From: Sarocladium kiliense | Lineage: Eukaryota; Ascomycota; Sordariomycetes; Hypocreales; Sarocladiaceae | Reading direction: 5' to 3' | Length of the DNA stretch: 64,000 bases | NCBI GenBank assembly: GCA_030734395.1 | Contig: JAUZTG010000003.1 | Location: 1,203,501 to 1,267,500 of the forward strand | Shown: piece after piece, positions 48,704-58,367 of the stretch | Numbering within the stretch: the stretch's first letter is position 1 | Layout of the letters: each line of letters opens with the position of its first letter | Made by a program: the position numbers and the translations under genes | Notes under the pieces: generated by a model | The model's database searches: none | What the model saw: only the letters and a program-made list of their open reading frames with translations | What the model was told of the DNA's origin: nothing

Positions 48704-49046
48704 TCACTTCAAGCCCTGGAGTATCTGGTTAGCGAACATCACAGCGAACGTGCGGTGCGACTATGAGCTAGGCATGAGGTAGTGCCGGAGCATGGCACCT
48801 TCAAGAATCGCAACTCATCACTTTACAGTCGAGACTTACATCATAATATGCGTGTCAAGTCGAACCTCCCCATCTTAGCACAACCACCGCCACCAAATAG
48901 GCGGCGACAGCTGGGTCGGACCACATCACCGGCTCAAGGAGATGGCTTGTTCAACAAGGACTGTATGTAGCAGAAACCGAATCGGCAATCTATCAGATGT
49001 GGTGGAAAATAATACAAAGAATGACCTAAACGTACAGGACTCCAGC
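48704..49046. other. convergent intergenic region
   Basis: Between the 3' ends of the MDR and SDR genes. Nothing recognised beyond probable untranslated regions. Confidence 0.5.
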
Positions 49047-50053
49047 TTATATTCGCTGCAGCCGAGCATCAGCGGCATAGCACTCGGCCATCACCTCCTC
49101 GAAAAACGAGTCTCCCACCTGCTTACCCACCGCAGACGAAGTATACGTTGCCCTTCTTTGCAAGCGATTAGCTGATTACCAAGTCCGACAGGAGGATACT
49201 CTACTCACGGTGTAATCTTATAATCACTGATGTATTGGCCATGGGACTCCTGCCCCAAGACGCTGAAGGCATGCATATATTTCCGGACCCCTTCGGCGAG
49301 TTGCTTTTCTTTGTTGATGAAGTGACCAGCGATGGAAAGAGCAATGCGGAAGTATGCAGGATATGTAGAGCCGAAGTTTGTTAAGACCGGACCTGGAGAC
49401 ACCTCATTGAGAAGCACTAGGTTCTTGTCGATGTGCTCGGCGAGACGCTCGGCAACGAGAGTGGTCAACAGTTTTGAATCCTGGTATCTGCTCTTGTCAA
49501 ACCTGCTGACATCGTCCAACTGAGAAATGATTGAGTCGCCAGGCAAAAGGGGTTTCTTAGTGAAGCCATGGCCCATCTGAACAAAACTGCCGACCCAAGT
49601 CAAGCGAGAAGGCCTAGACTTCGCTTTGGCCGTGCGTTCGAGCAATGGCAGGAGCTCGACAGCCAAAAGGGTGTTTGAATATACATTGACCTGCATGATG
49701 TTTTCGTGACCTGATTCCGAGACTCTGAAGTCGTAGCCTCCAACACCAGCGTTCAAAACGGCAACATCTAGTTCATCTGTGACCGAGGCGACGTGTCCAC
49801 AAAATGCCACCACACTACCAAACCTGTCGAGGTGTAGTTCAAGGACATGGATCGTAACTTGGTCGTTCAGTGACAGCAGTTCGGCCTTCAGAACTTCTCC
49901 TTGCGAAACATTGCGCACACCCATGACAAGTGTTTTGACGCCCCGTTTGACAAGCTCGATGCTGGTAGAGCGGCCAAGACCGTTAGTGGTTCCAGTTACC
50001 AGAATGGTTTGTCCGTCAAAGCGGACTGAGCTATCGACCGGAGGACTCGACAT
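49047..50053 (-). CDS. short-chain dehydrogenase/reductase
   Basis: NAD(P)-dependent SDR of 317 residues. The start at 50053 gives MSSPPVDSSVRFDGQTILV. Cofactor site: TGTTNGLGRSTSIEL (TGxxxGxG). VLNAGVGGYD is the NAG motif, and YQDSK supplies the catalytic Tyr-x-x-x-Lys. The main frame seems to stop after SDYKITP, but the stop overlaps a GTGAGT donor at 49208. Splicing to an acceptor ending at 49156 adds 49047-49155, reading RATYTSSAVGKQVGDSFFEEV and on to DARLQRI. That tail matches the usual fungal SDR end (about S-x-x-G-x-x-V-x-x-x-x-(W/F)-x-E-V). It is divergent from a Zn2Cys6 gene across 420 bp. Confidence 0.88.
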
Positions 50054-50473
50054 GACTTGACGACAAGAAGGGTTGGGCAGAGCTTTTGTTAACAGAAGAG
50101 TGATACCCGTTTATAAGGTGACAGAGTGCAGTAACTGAGTAGTGATGCTTTCAGACGGAAAAGCCAGACGCTGGCAAGGCGGTTCCATTTATACGTACAA
50201 GGCTCAAGCCGAAGCGGGATGTCCTGGTCTCGATGCCTGTTCCTTCGCTTACATCTTCAGACTCAACAAGCGCATCGGGGTTCGCGACTCCACATCCAAA
50301 CATGTCTGGGCTATCGTCAATTGGTCCGGAACTCCGCATTCTGCTGATTGGCCCGGACTACCGCAAGCAACGGGCCGTCCTCTGTCAGCTATTCCCGCTC
50401 TGCTCTTCAGACATAATGTCGTTGTCGAGTCGAGCTGAAAAGTTTAGACACGACGGAGCTGTGAGGCGATAAC
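50054..50473. other. divergent promoter, SDR / Zn2Cys6 gene
   Basis: A 420-bp shared upstream region. It lacks the CGGCCG repeats seen in the two other divergent promoters of the cluster. No gene recognised. Confidence 0.5.
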
Positions 50474-51969
50474 ATGGCTCGGCATTCGTCACGGGCCAAG
50501 TCCTGCGATGCATGTCGGGTTGCCAAAACCCGCTGCTCGCTAGAGAAACCCTGTTTTAGATGCCTTTCCCGACACCGTGAATGCCGCTACACCGCAAGAA
50601 CGATGCACGCGAAGACACCAAGTGCCTATCGTCGTCTTGAGCCAGCGCGCATGGCCTTGCCCGAGAGTCCAGCCTATACGGAAGTCCTGGGCAGTGGAAG
50701 CTCCCAGCTGGCTTCAACACCACAAGCTCGCTACCCGTTCGCGTCGAGCCATGACCCGCCCAACTCTCGACCAGACCCAGGATGGAGCACAGAGCCTAGT
50801 GAGTTGACAGCAGATATCATTTGATCGTGATTTGACGTCTCAACTGAATAGGCAGACTTGCCTTGGATCAGACGACGCCCACCAACGCGTTGAGCGTAAG
50901 ATCAAGGGCTGACCCCCAGGACAAATTGACGGCAAGCCTTCTACTCGGTCAGCTTGTCGCATTTCCTCAGATGCTAGCAGAAGGTTTCAAGCTCCCCCCC
51001 TTTATTTTTCCGCCTTGCTCTTTAAGCATCGAAGGACAATGCCCTTTAGACGATTCGCATATCTGCCTGCCCGAAACTTTAGCGATCTGTACGAGCCTCG
51101 CGCAGATGTTCATTGCGCGCACGCCAGGGAGCGTCGATTTTGCTTGGAGACAGATCTATGCCGAAGTCCGGAGACTCGAGCGCTGCGTGAGTTCCAGGAG
51201 TTCCGATCTAGACTCTGGAGGACATGCTGAACGAAATTGGGCAGCACAAGAACCTCCGGAACGATGAAAAACTGAACGGTCTCCAAGCGCTGGTGATATA
51301 TACCCTCTTACAAGCATCCGACCAGACGACGAGGATGTCCGATGACGCTGCCCTTATTGTTTCGACATGTGAGGTATGCAACACACTCTCACTAACGGCA
51401 CCTGAGTCTATATTGACGCCATATCATAAGGCATTTTCGAAGGATCTCTTCACGAGCGTCGCCGTGACGTACGAAGCTGAAGAAGGTTGCAGCTCAAGGC
51501 GGGATTGGGTTCTCATAGAGAGCCTTCGACGGTACATGCCCCAAGTCTGCCCTGTGCTCGAGCGAGCTAACTGTCTTACTTTAGTATTGGTGTGCTACTT
51601 TATATCATCGACCTCACGCTATTCACGGGTGGCAGAAATGCTTCAAATGGACAATGCCCTGCGGCGCTCTGCGTTCCTCTTCCCTGTGGGCGTGGGCTTT
51701 GGGAGACTGTTAACAACCCAGTGTGGCAGAAACGGTATCAGATGCATAAGCGGAAAGCTAGAAGTGATCAGCTGACGTTGGGGAGCTTGCTTGTGATACG
51801 GAATGCGGGAACTATATGGCGCTCGGAAGGAAGATCAGTGGATGACAATGCTGATCATATCACTGATTGGTCCCAAGAGGCTGATGACTTTGGACTTCTC
51901 GTTTGGATGGCAACATCATTGGAGCGTAACGAGCAAACGCTTTTACGGAATATTATAGAGCCATCATGA
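50474..51969 (+). CDS. Zn2Cys6 transcription factor with possible frame lesion
   Basis: Nuclear regulator; the start at 50474 gives MARHSSRAKSCDACRVAKTR, and CDACRVAKTRCSLEKPCFRC with a later Cys forms the CX2CX6CX5CX2CX6C cluster. An intron follows WSTEP and a later one splits SLRR and IGVLLYIID. Between them the frame must shift at VRRLERC (51186). Removing exactly 51187-51211, 25 nt bordered GTGAGT and CTAG, restores TLEDMLNEIGQHKNL in frame, but 25 nt is too short for a normal fungal intron. A small insertion that breaks the gene is the alternative: the segment contains GAGTTCC twice. The C-part (LNGLQALVIYTLLQ) is the regular fungal regulator middle region. It may control the neighbouring SDR and dioxygenase. 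Confidence 0.78.
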
Positions 51970-52152
51970 GTGTCTACCTGCAAAGCTGTATTTGACACAT
52001 TGACTTAACCAGACATAATAGCCATGGAAAGGAAGCAGGCCCGCGAAATGTCTGATGATGCTGCAGCTCGTGGCACTGCCAATGCTTCTACTCATGTATA
52101 AGCATACACATAAACACCATGAGCCTAGCTACGACAAACCACCCGTAGACTC

Positions 52153-53253
52153 TCAGGCTGCTTGCAGCTTTTCCTGCAGGGCTTTGTAATTCCGATTCAT
52201 AGCGTTCCTATTAAACTCCTCCCCAGTGATAACGGGATACCTTTTGAGTGGTCCTTGGATGGCGGCGTCTCTGCAAGGTTGGTTGAAAAAGGCAATGCTG
52301 TACCGCTCCCCATAATAGTCATCTGGCTCACTCGGAGCTTTGACGCGGTGGAACGTGGACTTGAAACGATCATCAGACCATGACATGAGCAGATCACCAA
52401 TGTTGCACACTGCAGGATCGTTAGATCATCTACCCAGACGTGGAGAGGAGAAAAGACCATGTACCTATCGCGTTCTTGTCTGCATTCGGCTCGACCTTCG
52501 TCCACGCGTCTCCATAACCAAACGATGTCGAGACTTCACGGCCCGGGCAGATTTCCAGCCCCGACTGACCCGCCTTCTGGAACAAGAGAGTCAAAAAATC
52601 CCAGTCCGCGTGCGCACCCGCTCTGTGAAACACTTCGCCTGTCGGATTGTCGAGTCTAGGTGTTTCGAAGTAGTGTAGAAGTCTGCAGACCGTCTGCGAT
52701 TCTTGTCGACTAACGTCATGGGCCTTGATAAAGTAATCATCATCAAAATTCAGTCCTCGAGCAAAGCAGACCATGAGGTTCTCGCTGAGCTTTTGCGTCT
52801 TGTGCATGAAATTGAGTGCTCTTGTTTGGAATTCGGGTAGAACATCCTCGTCGAGCCACCGTCCTGCATTCCTGTCAGCATACTCGGGCGTCGACTTGGA
52901 AGGACGCTCAAGGTCTCACCCTTCATACCATCACCAAATTGCATCTGGTACGACTCTTTGCGGTCTACTGCACCGGTCGAAGGCCTAATTTGGGCATTTT
53001 TCTCCCACCCAGCGTTGTATTTCGGAGAGAAGGGCACCTTAGCCTTGATATCGTCCGGCAGGTTGAAGAAGCGGGCTGACTGCTCGAAAATGGAATTCAC
53101 CTCGTCTTTGGAGATACCGTGCTCGACGATAGAGAAGAAGCCAACATTTTCGGCCGCTTCCACAAGCTCCGCGGTAATCTCATCGATTCGTGAAGAGAAC
53201 TCTCGGAGTGAGATTTCAGGAATGGCGCGGTCAACATATTTGGTGGGTGTCAT
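52153..53253 (-). CDS. 2-oxoglutarate/Fe(II) dioxygenase, IPNS-like (2OG-FeII_Oxy)
   Basis: Soluble non-haem iron oxygenase of the isopenicillin-N-synthase/flavanone-hydroxylase type, about 345 residues. The start at 53253 gives MTPTKYVDRAIPEISLREF, and the N-domain ENVGFFSIVEHGIS is the usual DIOX_N motif. Introns follow GDGMKG and DKNAI. Metal ligands: AHADWDFLTLL (HxD) and the distal His in STFHRVKAP; RYSIAFF gives the RxS for 2-oxoglutarate. The family includes fungal thymine-7-hydroxylase, which oxidises a pyrimidine methyl group. With a nucleobase transporter and an amidohydrolase nearby, a heterocycle substrate is plausible, but this is inference. It is divergent from a Zn2Cys6 gene. 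Confidence 0.88.
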
Positions 53254-53675
53254 GATTGTGATGAACCACGGCTTTCGGCTGATCGGGTTTGCTTTGAACC
53301 AGACCAGTTTCTCATGAAGATTGATTCTTATAGAGATTTGTGGATGCTCGAGTAAACATAAAGATCATTCATTGTCGATCCTAACCAACACGCAGGACTC
53401 CCGATCAACCACGGCGGCCGAAATCGCGGCCGAGGACCACGGCCGAGTCCACCACACCACCAGCAGATAACGATAAAGTGCGCAGCGGCCGGTGCGGCCG
53501 ACGCCGACGACCGCCCGATGCCAGTTGCATACGGCTGCAACAGGAGCGACACAACGGCTGCACACAGCCTCAGGAAGTGTATGTCATTGCTCTCCCTGGA
53601 TTTCAGAGTAGGCTCAGCATTCCCAAGTGGCTATCCAGACGAAGTCCCGGTACGCTGACTACCCCGACTCTCAGT
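53254..53675. promoter_or_regulatory. divergent promoter with repeated CGGCCGA sites
   Basis: The 422-bp region between the dioxygenase and the Zn2Cys6 gene has CGGCCGA at 53415-53421, 53427-53433, 53440-53446 and 53495-53501, plus CGGCCGG at 53486-53492. CGG half-sites are what Zn2Cys6 proteins bind. The dense clustering suggests a shared operator for the divergent pair, possibly autoregulated. Confidence 0.5.
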
Positions 53676-56024
53676 ATGGACCCGGACCCAGAAAACCGCG
53701 GCCAGCGGGCACGATTGACTTGCGCCGCCTGCCACCGCCGCAAGATCAAGTGCGACAAGAATATTCCGTGTGGCACTTGCACTCGACGGTAAATCCATTC
53801 GCGCCTACGGCTGCTTCGCATGTAGTGAAGAAGGTGCTGACATCTCACAAGAGGCATCGCGGAATCCTGTCATCGCGATGAAACCATCCCGACCATCGGA
53901 ACCCCGCATGCTCCGGTTCGCCAAACCAGAGACAGCGAGAGTGAACCGACCTCGGACGAGACCGTAAAATCTCTGGTAAAGCGTGTATCGCATCTTGAGG
54001 CGAAGCTGCGCGACAACGAACGCCGTTTCACGTCGAAGGAAGGCAGCGTAATTTCTGTTGAGCCTGGTGCAAGTGCGGACGTGAGTGATCCGCAGACAAC
54101 GCCCATGACTTTCATGGGGAGCGATCACGATGGTGGTTCGTCGAGCATGGCTGCAGAAGAGCTCGATGCTGCTACCGTTCTTGAGTTTTTAGCCTGGGGT
54201 CGCAGGAAGGATTCTGACTTTGTTCACACGCCGGAACATCACAGCGGACCTCGGCAGCCAGTAGCCAACAGCGTCAACCCCTTGACCAATTCCCTTGCCG
54301 ACAACTCCATCGCAGCGCAGCTTGACATGCTGGAAACTTTACTGCCAAGTAAGAGTCATATTCTACAGCTCGTGAAATACCACGACAGCTGCGTTCTCTG
54401 GTATCACAATTCCTACTGCGCCAGTATGTTCTCTACTGATCTTGACACCTTCCTTCATGAGTACGGAGCGAGCATCAGACACGACGATCTCAACCTTCAG
54501 TGGCTCGCACTACTTTTTGCCGTGCTGACTGGCAGCATGACGTGCGCCTCCCCAGTTGTCTGCCAGACTTGGGGGTTTTCCGCTGCGGAACAACCAATCC
54601 TCTCGTCCCGATGGTACGATGCAGCAGTTGCGTGCTTAAACCTCTCCGGATACATGGAGACCCATACTGTGTACTCGGTCCAGGCAATTGCGACTCTGAC
54701 CATATCTGCGCATATCTTAGGGAACTCTAACCGCCAGTCAGTGCTGCTGGCGTCAGCTGGACGAATCGCCCAGAGCTTGGGGCTACATCGGCTTGGGTCT
54801 GAGCTTTTCGACGCCAATACATCTATTGATCAGCTTCGCAAGTCGGAGGCTGGAAAACGTCTCTTCATTCAGCTTTGTACTCAGGACTGGTTCAGCATCC
54901 CCTTTTCCGAGACATACAATCTTGGGCCTCGATTTATAAGCAAAACCATAAGGCCATTGAACTGCAACGACGATGACATGGTGGTCCAGCCAGAATCGGT
55001 GCCGACGCAGGCCAGTTATTGCAACTACCGGTATGATATTGCCTCTCTCATGCCTCAGCTGCTAGATGCCATGTCGGATTGCAACACTGCATACACGCGG
55101 TATGAGAAGGTATTGGAGTTCGACGACAGAATGAGGAAGCTGGCTACCGCTTCGATGCCCACATTCTTAAGCAAGCATGCCCCAGTGGCGTCCGAATGGC
55201 CGGTGTATGTAGGCTGGGCGCGGCGCTCCCTGACAATATGTGCATGTAAGTCATTCGCAAAAACATGACCAAGAGCGAGCCCAGCTAAACACTTATCCAG
55301 CGCATAAAATTATTATGATGTGAGTTGATCGATTCATTTACATTTAATTTCCAAGGTGTCCAATCACTGACACAACGCAAGCCATCGCAAATTCATCGGA
55401 TTGTCCTTCACCAATACAGCCTTCGCCTTCACCAGGCGAACATGTCTCGCCGCCGCCAAGACTATCCTCCGCGAGGCTCTCTGTGGCACCAATGATACTG
55501 ATCCGGTCCTGTGGATTGATCAAGCCTTCTCAGTGGCAGCAGGGATCATTCTGAGCTTGGACCTGCTATACCGCGACCGGACCGAACGAGACTTCACGGA
55601 GCATAAGCAGTTAATAGCTGATACTATTCAATATCTTGAACGGTTTCAACACAATAAGATCGCCACGCGTGGAGTCCAAGTCCTGTCGTCGCTGCAGAGG
55701 AATCTACATGCCGATCTACATGCCGAAGATAGCAATGATGGTTCTGCAGAGTCTCGCAAGCGGCGGCACGATATACCCCGTGGAACGGACACAGATGATT
55801 TGGGGCCACCTCGAAAGCGAACCAGAGGCGTTGACATATCATCCGTCATCCAGAGCATTTCTCATAACCTTGGGGTCACCTCACCTGCCACCTCATCGAC
55901 GTGGACTCCTGGCCGGGCTACTCAGCTATCCGCATGCGTGAACCCGGACTGGCATTCCTTGATCGATCTCTTGCCCCATCAAGTCGGATTCGACAGCCAA
56001 TATCTCTTTGACAACTTCTGCTAG
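53676..56024 (+). CDS. Zn2Cys6 transcription factor with middle homology region
   Basis: Regulator beginning MDPDPENRGQRARLTCAACH. The zinc cluster is CAACHRRKIKCDKNIPCGTC followed, across an intron, by TRRGIAESC (CX2CX6CX5CX2CX8C). The linker and coil VKSLVKRVSHLEAKLRDNE suit dimerisation. The fungal-specific domain runs through LLFAVLTGSM, LGLHRLGSELFD and AGKRLFIQLCTQDWFSIPF. Near the C-part, two introns (55246-55300 and 55320-55381) enclose a 19-nt exon, giving SICASHKIIMIHRKFIGLSF-like continuity (here LTICASHKIIMIHRKFIGLS). It ends in a basic tail (ESRKRRHD, RKRTRG). Sited between dioxygenase and amidohydrolase, it is the best candidate pathway regulator. Confidence 0.85.
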
Positions 56025-56157
56025 GGGTGAGCAGCGGGCAGGTCTGAACGTAGTCAATATCTGTTGAAAGCTAGCGTGAATGAGTAAGGGACTTCGTGTA
56101 GTCTGTGTCCATTAGAATGACTCGGACTTGCCGATTGTGATCCTACGGTGCTACTTT

Positions 56158-57749
56158 TCATATATATTTCATCGACATATGAGCCCGAGCTGTTACACCG
56201 CTCCTACTTCGAATACCAACCACACTCTTCTTCGCCTGCGCTATGATGCTGGCCTCATCAAGCTGCATAAGGTTTCCCTCCATCACCACGAAAACGCCGT
56301 CAATCATGACTGTCTCAACATTGGTGCCCGAGCTGTGTACCAATGCGGTAACTGGATCCATACCCCCAAGTTCGATCTGTCTAGGATCCCATGGCGCTGC
56401 AGATAGACCCTTTGGCGCCACAGTGACAACGTCAGCCTTTTTTCCAACCTCGAGGCTGCCGATTTGGTCTTCCAATCCCAAGGCGCGAGCACCATTGATA
56501 GTCGCCATCTCGAGAACCTCATACGCATTGACCAATCCTGCATCTTGATGTATACCGCTGTGGAGTATCGATGCTAGGTGCATTTCGCGGAACATGTCGT
56601 AGGTATTGTTACACGGTGCTCCATCGGTCCCTAGGGTCACATTGACGCCGGCCGCCATCATTTCTGGGATGGGCGCGACTCCGGATCCCAGCTTCAGGTT
56701 ACTAGTTGGATTGTGGCTCACGGTGCTTCTAGTTTCACGAAGAATATCCAAATCCCCGGCTGCAGGATCTGGGTGTACCACGTGGGCGAACACGCTCTTC
56801 GCGCTTGTCAGGTGAGTTGCCGAACAGAACTGCAATGGGCTGCATTCATATTGCTGCCGATAGATGTCGAGGTCTCGCGACGCCTCAGCGCAGTGCATAG
56901 TAAGGCCGATGTCGTGTTTTTGCGCCGCAGCGCCGATGGCGGCGTGCCCTGAGCTTGCAGAGCCTCGTGGCGTACCTGCTGCGAGCCACATATGGATTCG
57001 GTCGTTATACGTGCCGTGGTATTTCTCATAAGCGTCGAGAGCCGCTGAAAGGGACATGGCTGCGACGTCGCGGTCTCTTGCATCTTTCAAGTTGAGGTCG
57101 GGATTCGATTCTGATGCTTTGACAAGTTTGCCCTAGTAGCTCCAGTTAGAATGATCGATCTATCGAGGCTGTAAGGGAATATTCTCACAAGGCAAGCTCG
57201 GATGCCAGTCTCCTTGATAGCCCGGACCACATTGTCTACTCCGCTTCGATGCGTCAACATAGCTTCAAGGAAGCATGTCGTACCAGTCTTGAGCATCTCA
57301 GCAATCGTCAACAGCGCAGCGACATAGCCATCACTCTCGGCATAGTTTGCCTCCAGTGGCCAGATAGCGTCGCATAGCCAGCTGTGAAGGTTAAGATCTT
57401 CTGCCAGTCCCCGGAGAAGAGACTGCGCGAGGTGTGCATGCGTGTTGATCAAACCCGGGATCATGATCTGGTTTGTGCAATCAATGACTCGAATGCCGCT
57501 CGGGGACATTGATATCCCTTCGTCTACGTATTTAGAAATCAGGTCGGCAGTCTTCCCAATGGCCGAGATTCGGCCATCTCGAGTGAGCATTGCACCATCG
57601 AGAATCACATGGCGATCTCTGTTGACGGTGATGATCGTTGCGTGAGTGAAGAGGCAGGCTTCCGCCCCTGTTAGCTGGTGATTTTGCATTGAGCCAGATG
57701 GTGACAGTAGCGTTGTATCCAATACACTCCGCGATGCTTGGAACAACAC
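56158..57749 (-). CDS. metal-dependent amidohydrolase (nucleobase/chlorohydrolase-type deaminase)
   Basis: Amidohydrolase-superfamily enzyme of 511 residues in two exons (57189-57749 and 56158-57132). The full one-metal (subtype III) set is present: NTHAHLAQSLLRG (HxH), TMHCAEA (His and Glu), FAHVVHPD (His) and LGTDGAPCNNTYDM (Asp). STVSHNPTSNLKLGSG is the SHNP/S-N segment that binds the ring in the AtzA, guanine-deaminase and SAH-deaminase branch. It therefore probably hydrolytically removes an amino group from an aromatic N-heterocycle. MQNHQLTGAEACLFTHATII at 57689 is an alternative start, closer to the family norm. It is divergent from a NAT transporter gene. Confidence 0.9.
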
Positions 57750-58367
57750 AGGAGAACGATGCTAGTGGTTACAAATGATCGTGAGCTTCGATAAACGGTC
57801 TAAGACGGCGGAGGACAATGCTCAAATGGCGAACTCAGGTAGCAAAACGTTTTCGAAATGGCAATTGATGGATTAAGTTGCTGATCCATGGATTCTTCAT
57901 GATTTGGGCTGGTGTCGCTGTCCCACTCTCGCTACCCCTCGGCCGCTCGGCCGCTCGGCCGCGGCGGAGCCAACACATTTCTATCTCTTGAGCTCGGACA
58001 AGCTTCGTATCTTCATATCTCTAGCCACGATAACATGATAAAGCATATGGCAGACCTGCATTGATAGCCATCAGAGTCTCGATAAAGTTTCCTATCGTAT
58101 CAAACTGTCTTTATCGGGGGTCTACCCAGGCGACGGAAGTTAAGCCATGATTGAGAGGCTTCATATTCCAAGGCGTCCTGGTCGGCGGGCTGTGAGAGAG
58201 AGTGGCTGATCTTCTTCTTAAGCTCGCTTTGCCGACTTGCGTATCTCCTTCTCTTCCCAACTTTCTATCGCTTTTAGGCCGTTGATTTAGGCAGGGAATG
58301 CTTTGACACCACAATAGACATTTGAAAGTATATCTGATTCACCGATTCCTACCCCCTTTGGCCATAC
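57750..58367. promoter_or_regulatory. divergent promoter, amidohydrolase / NAT permease
   Basis: The 618-bp shared upstream region. It contains three perfect tandem octamers CTCGGCCG at 57938-57961, immediately followed by GCGGCGG. The CGG half-sites are spaced by 5 bp (CGG-N5-CGG-N5-CGG), a pattern suited to a Zn2Cys6 regulator. It lies about 190-210 bp from the amidohydrolase start and about 410 bp from the permease start. Confidence 0.55.
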
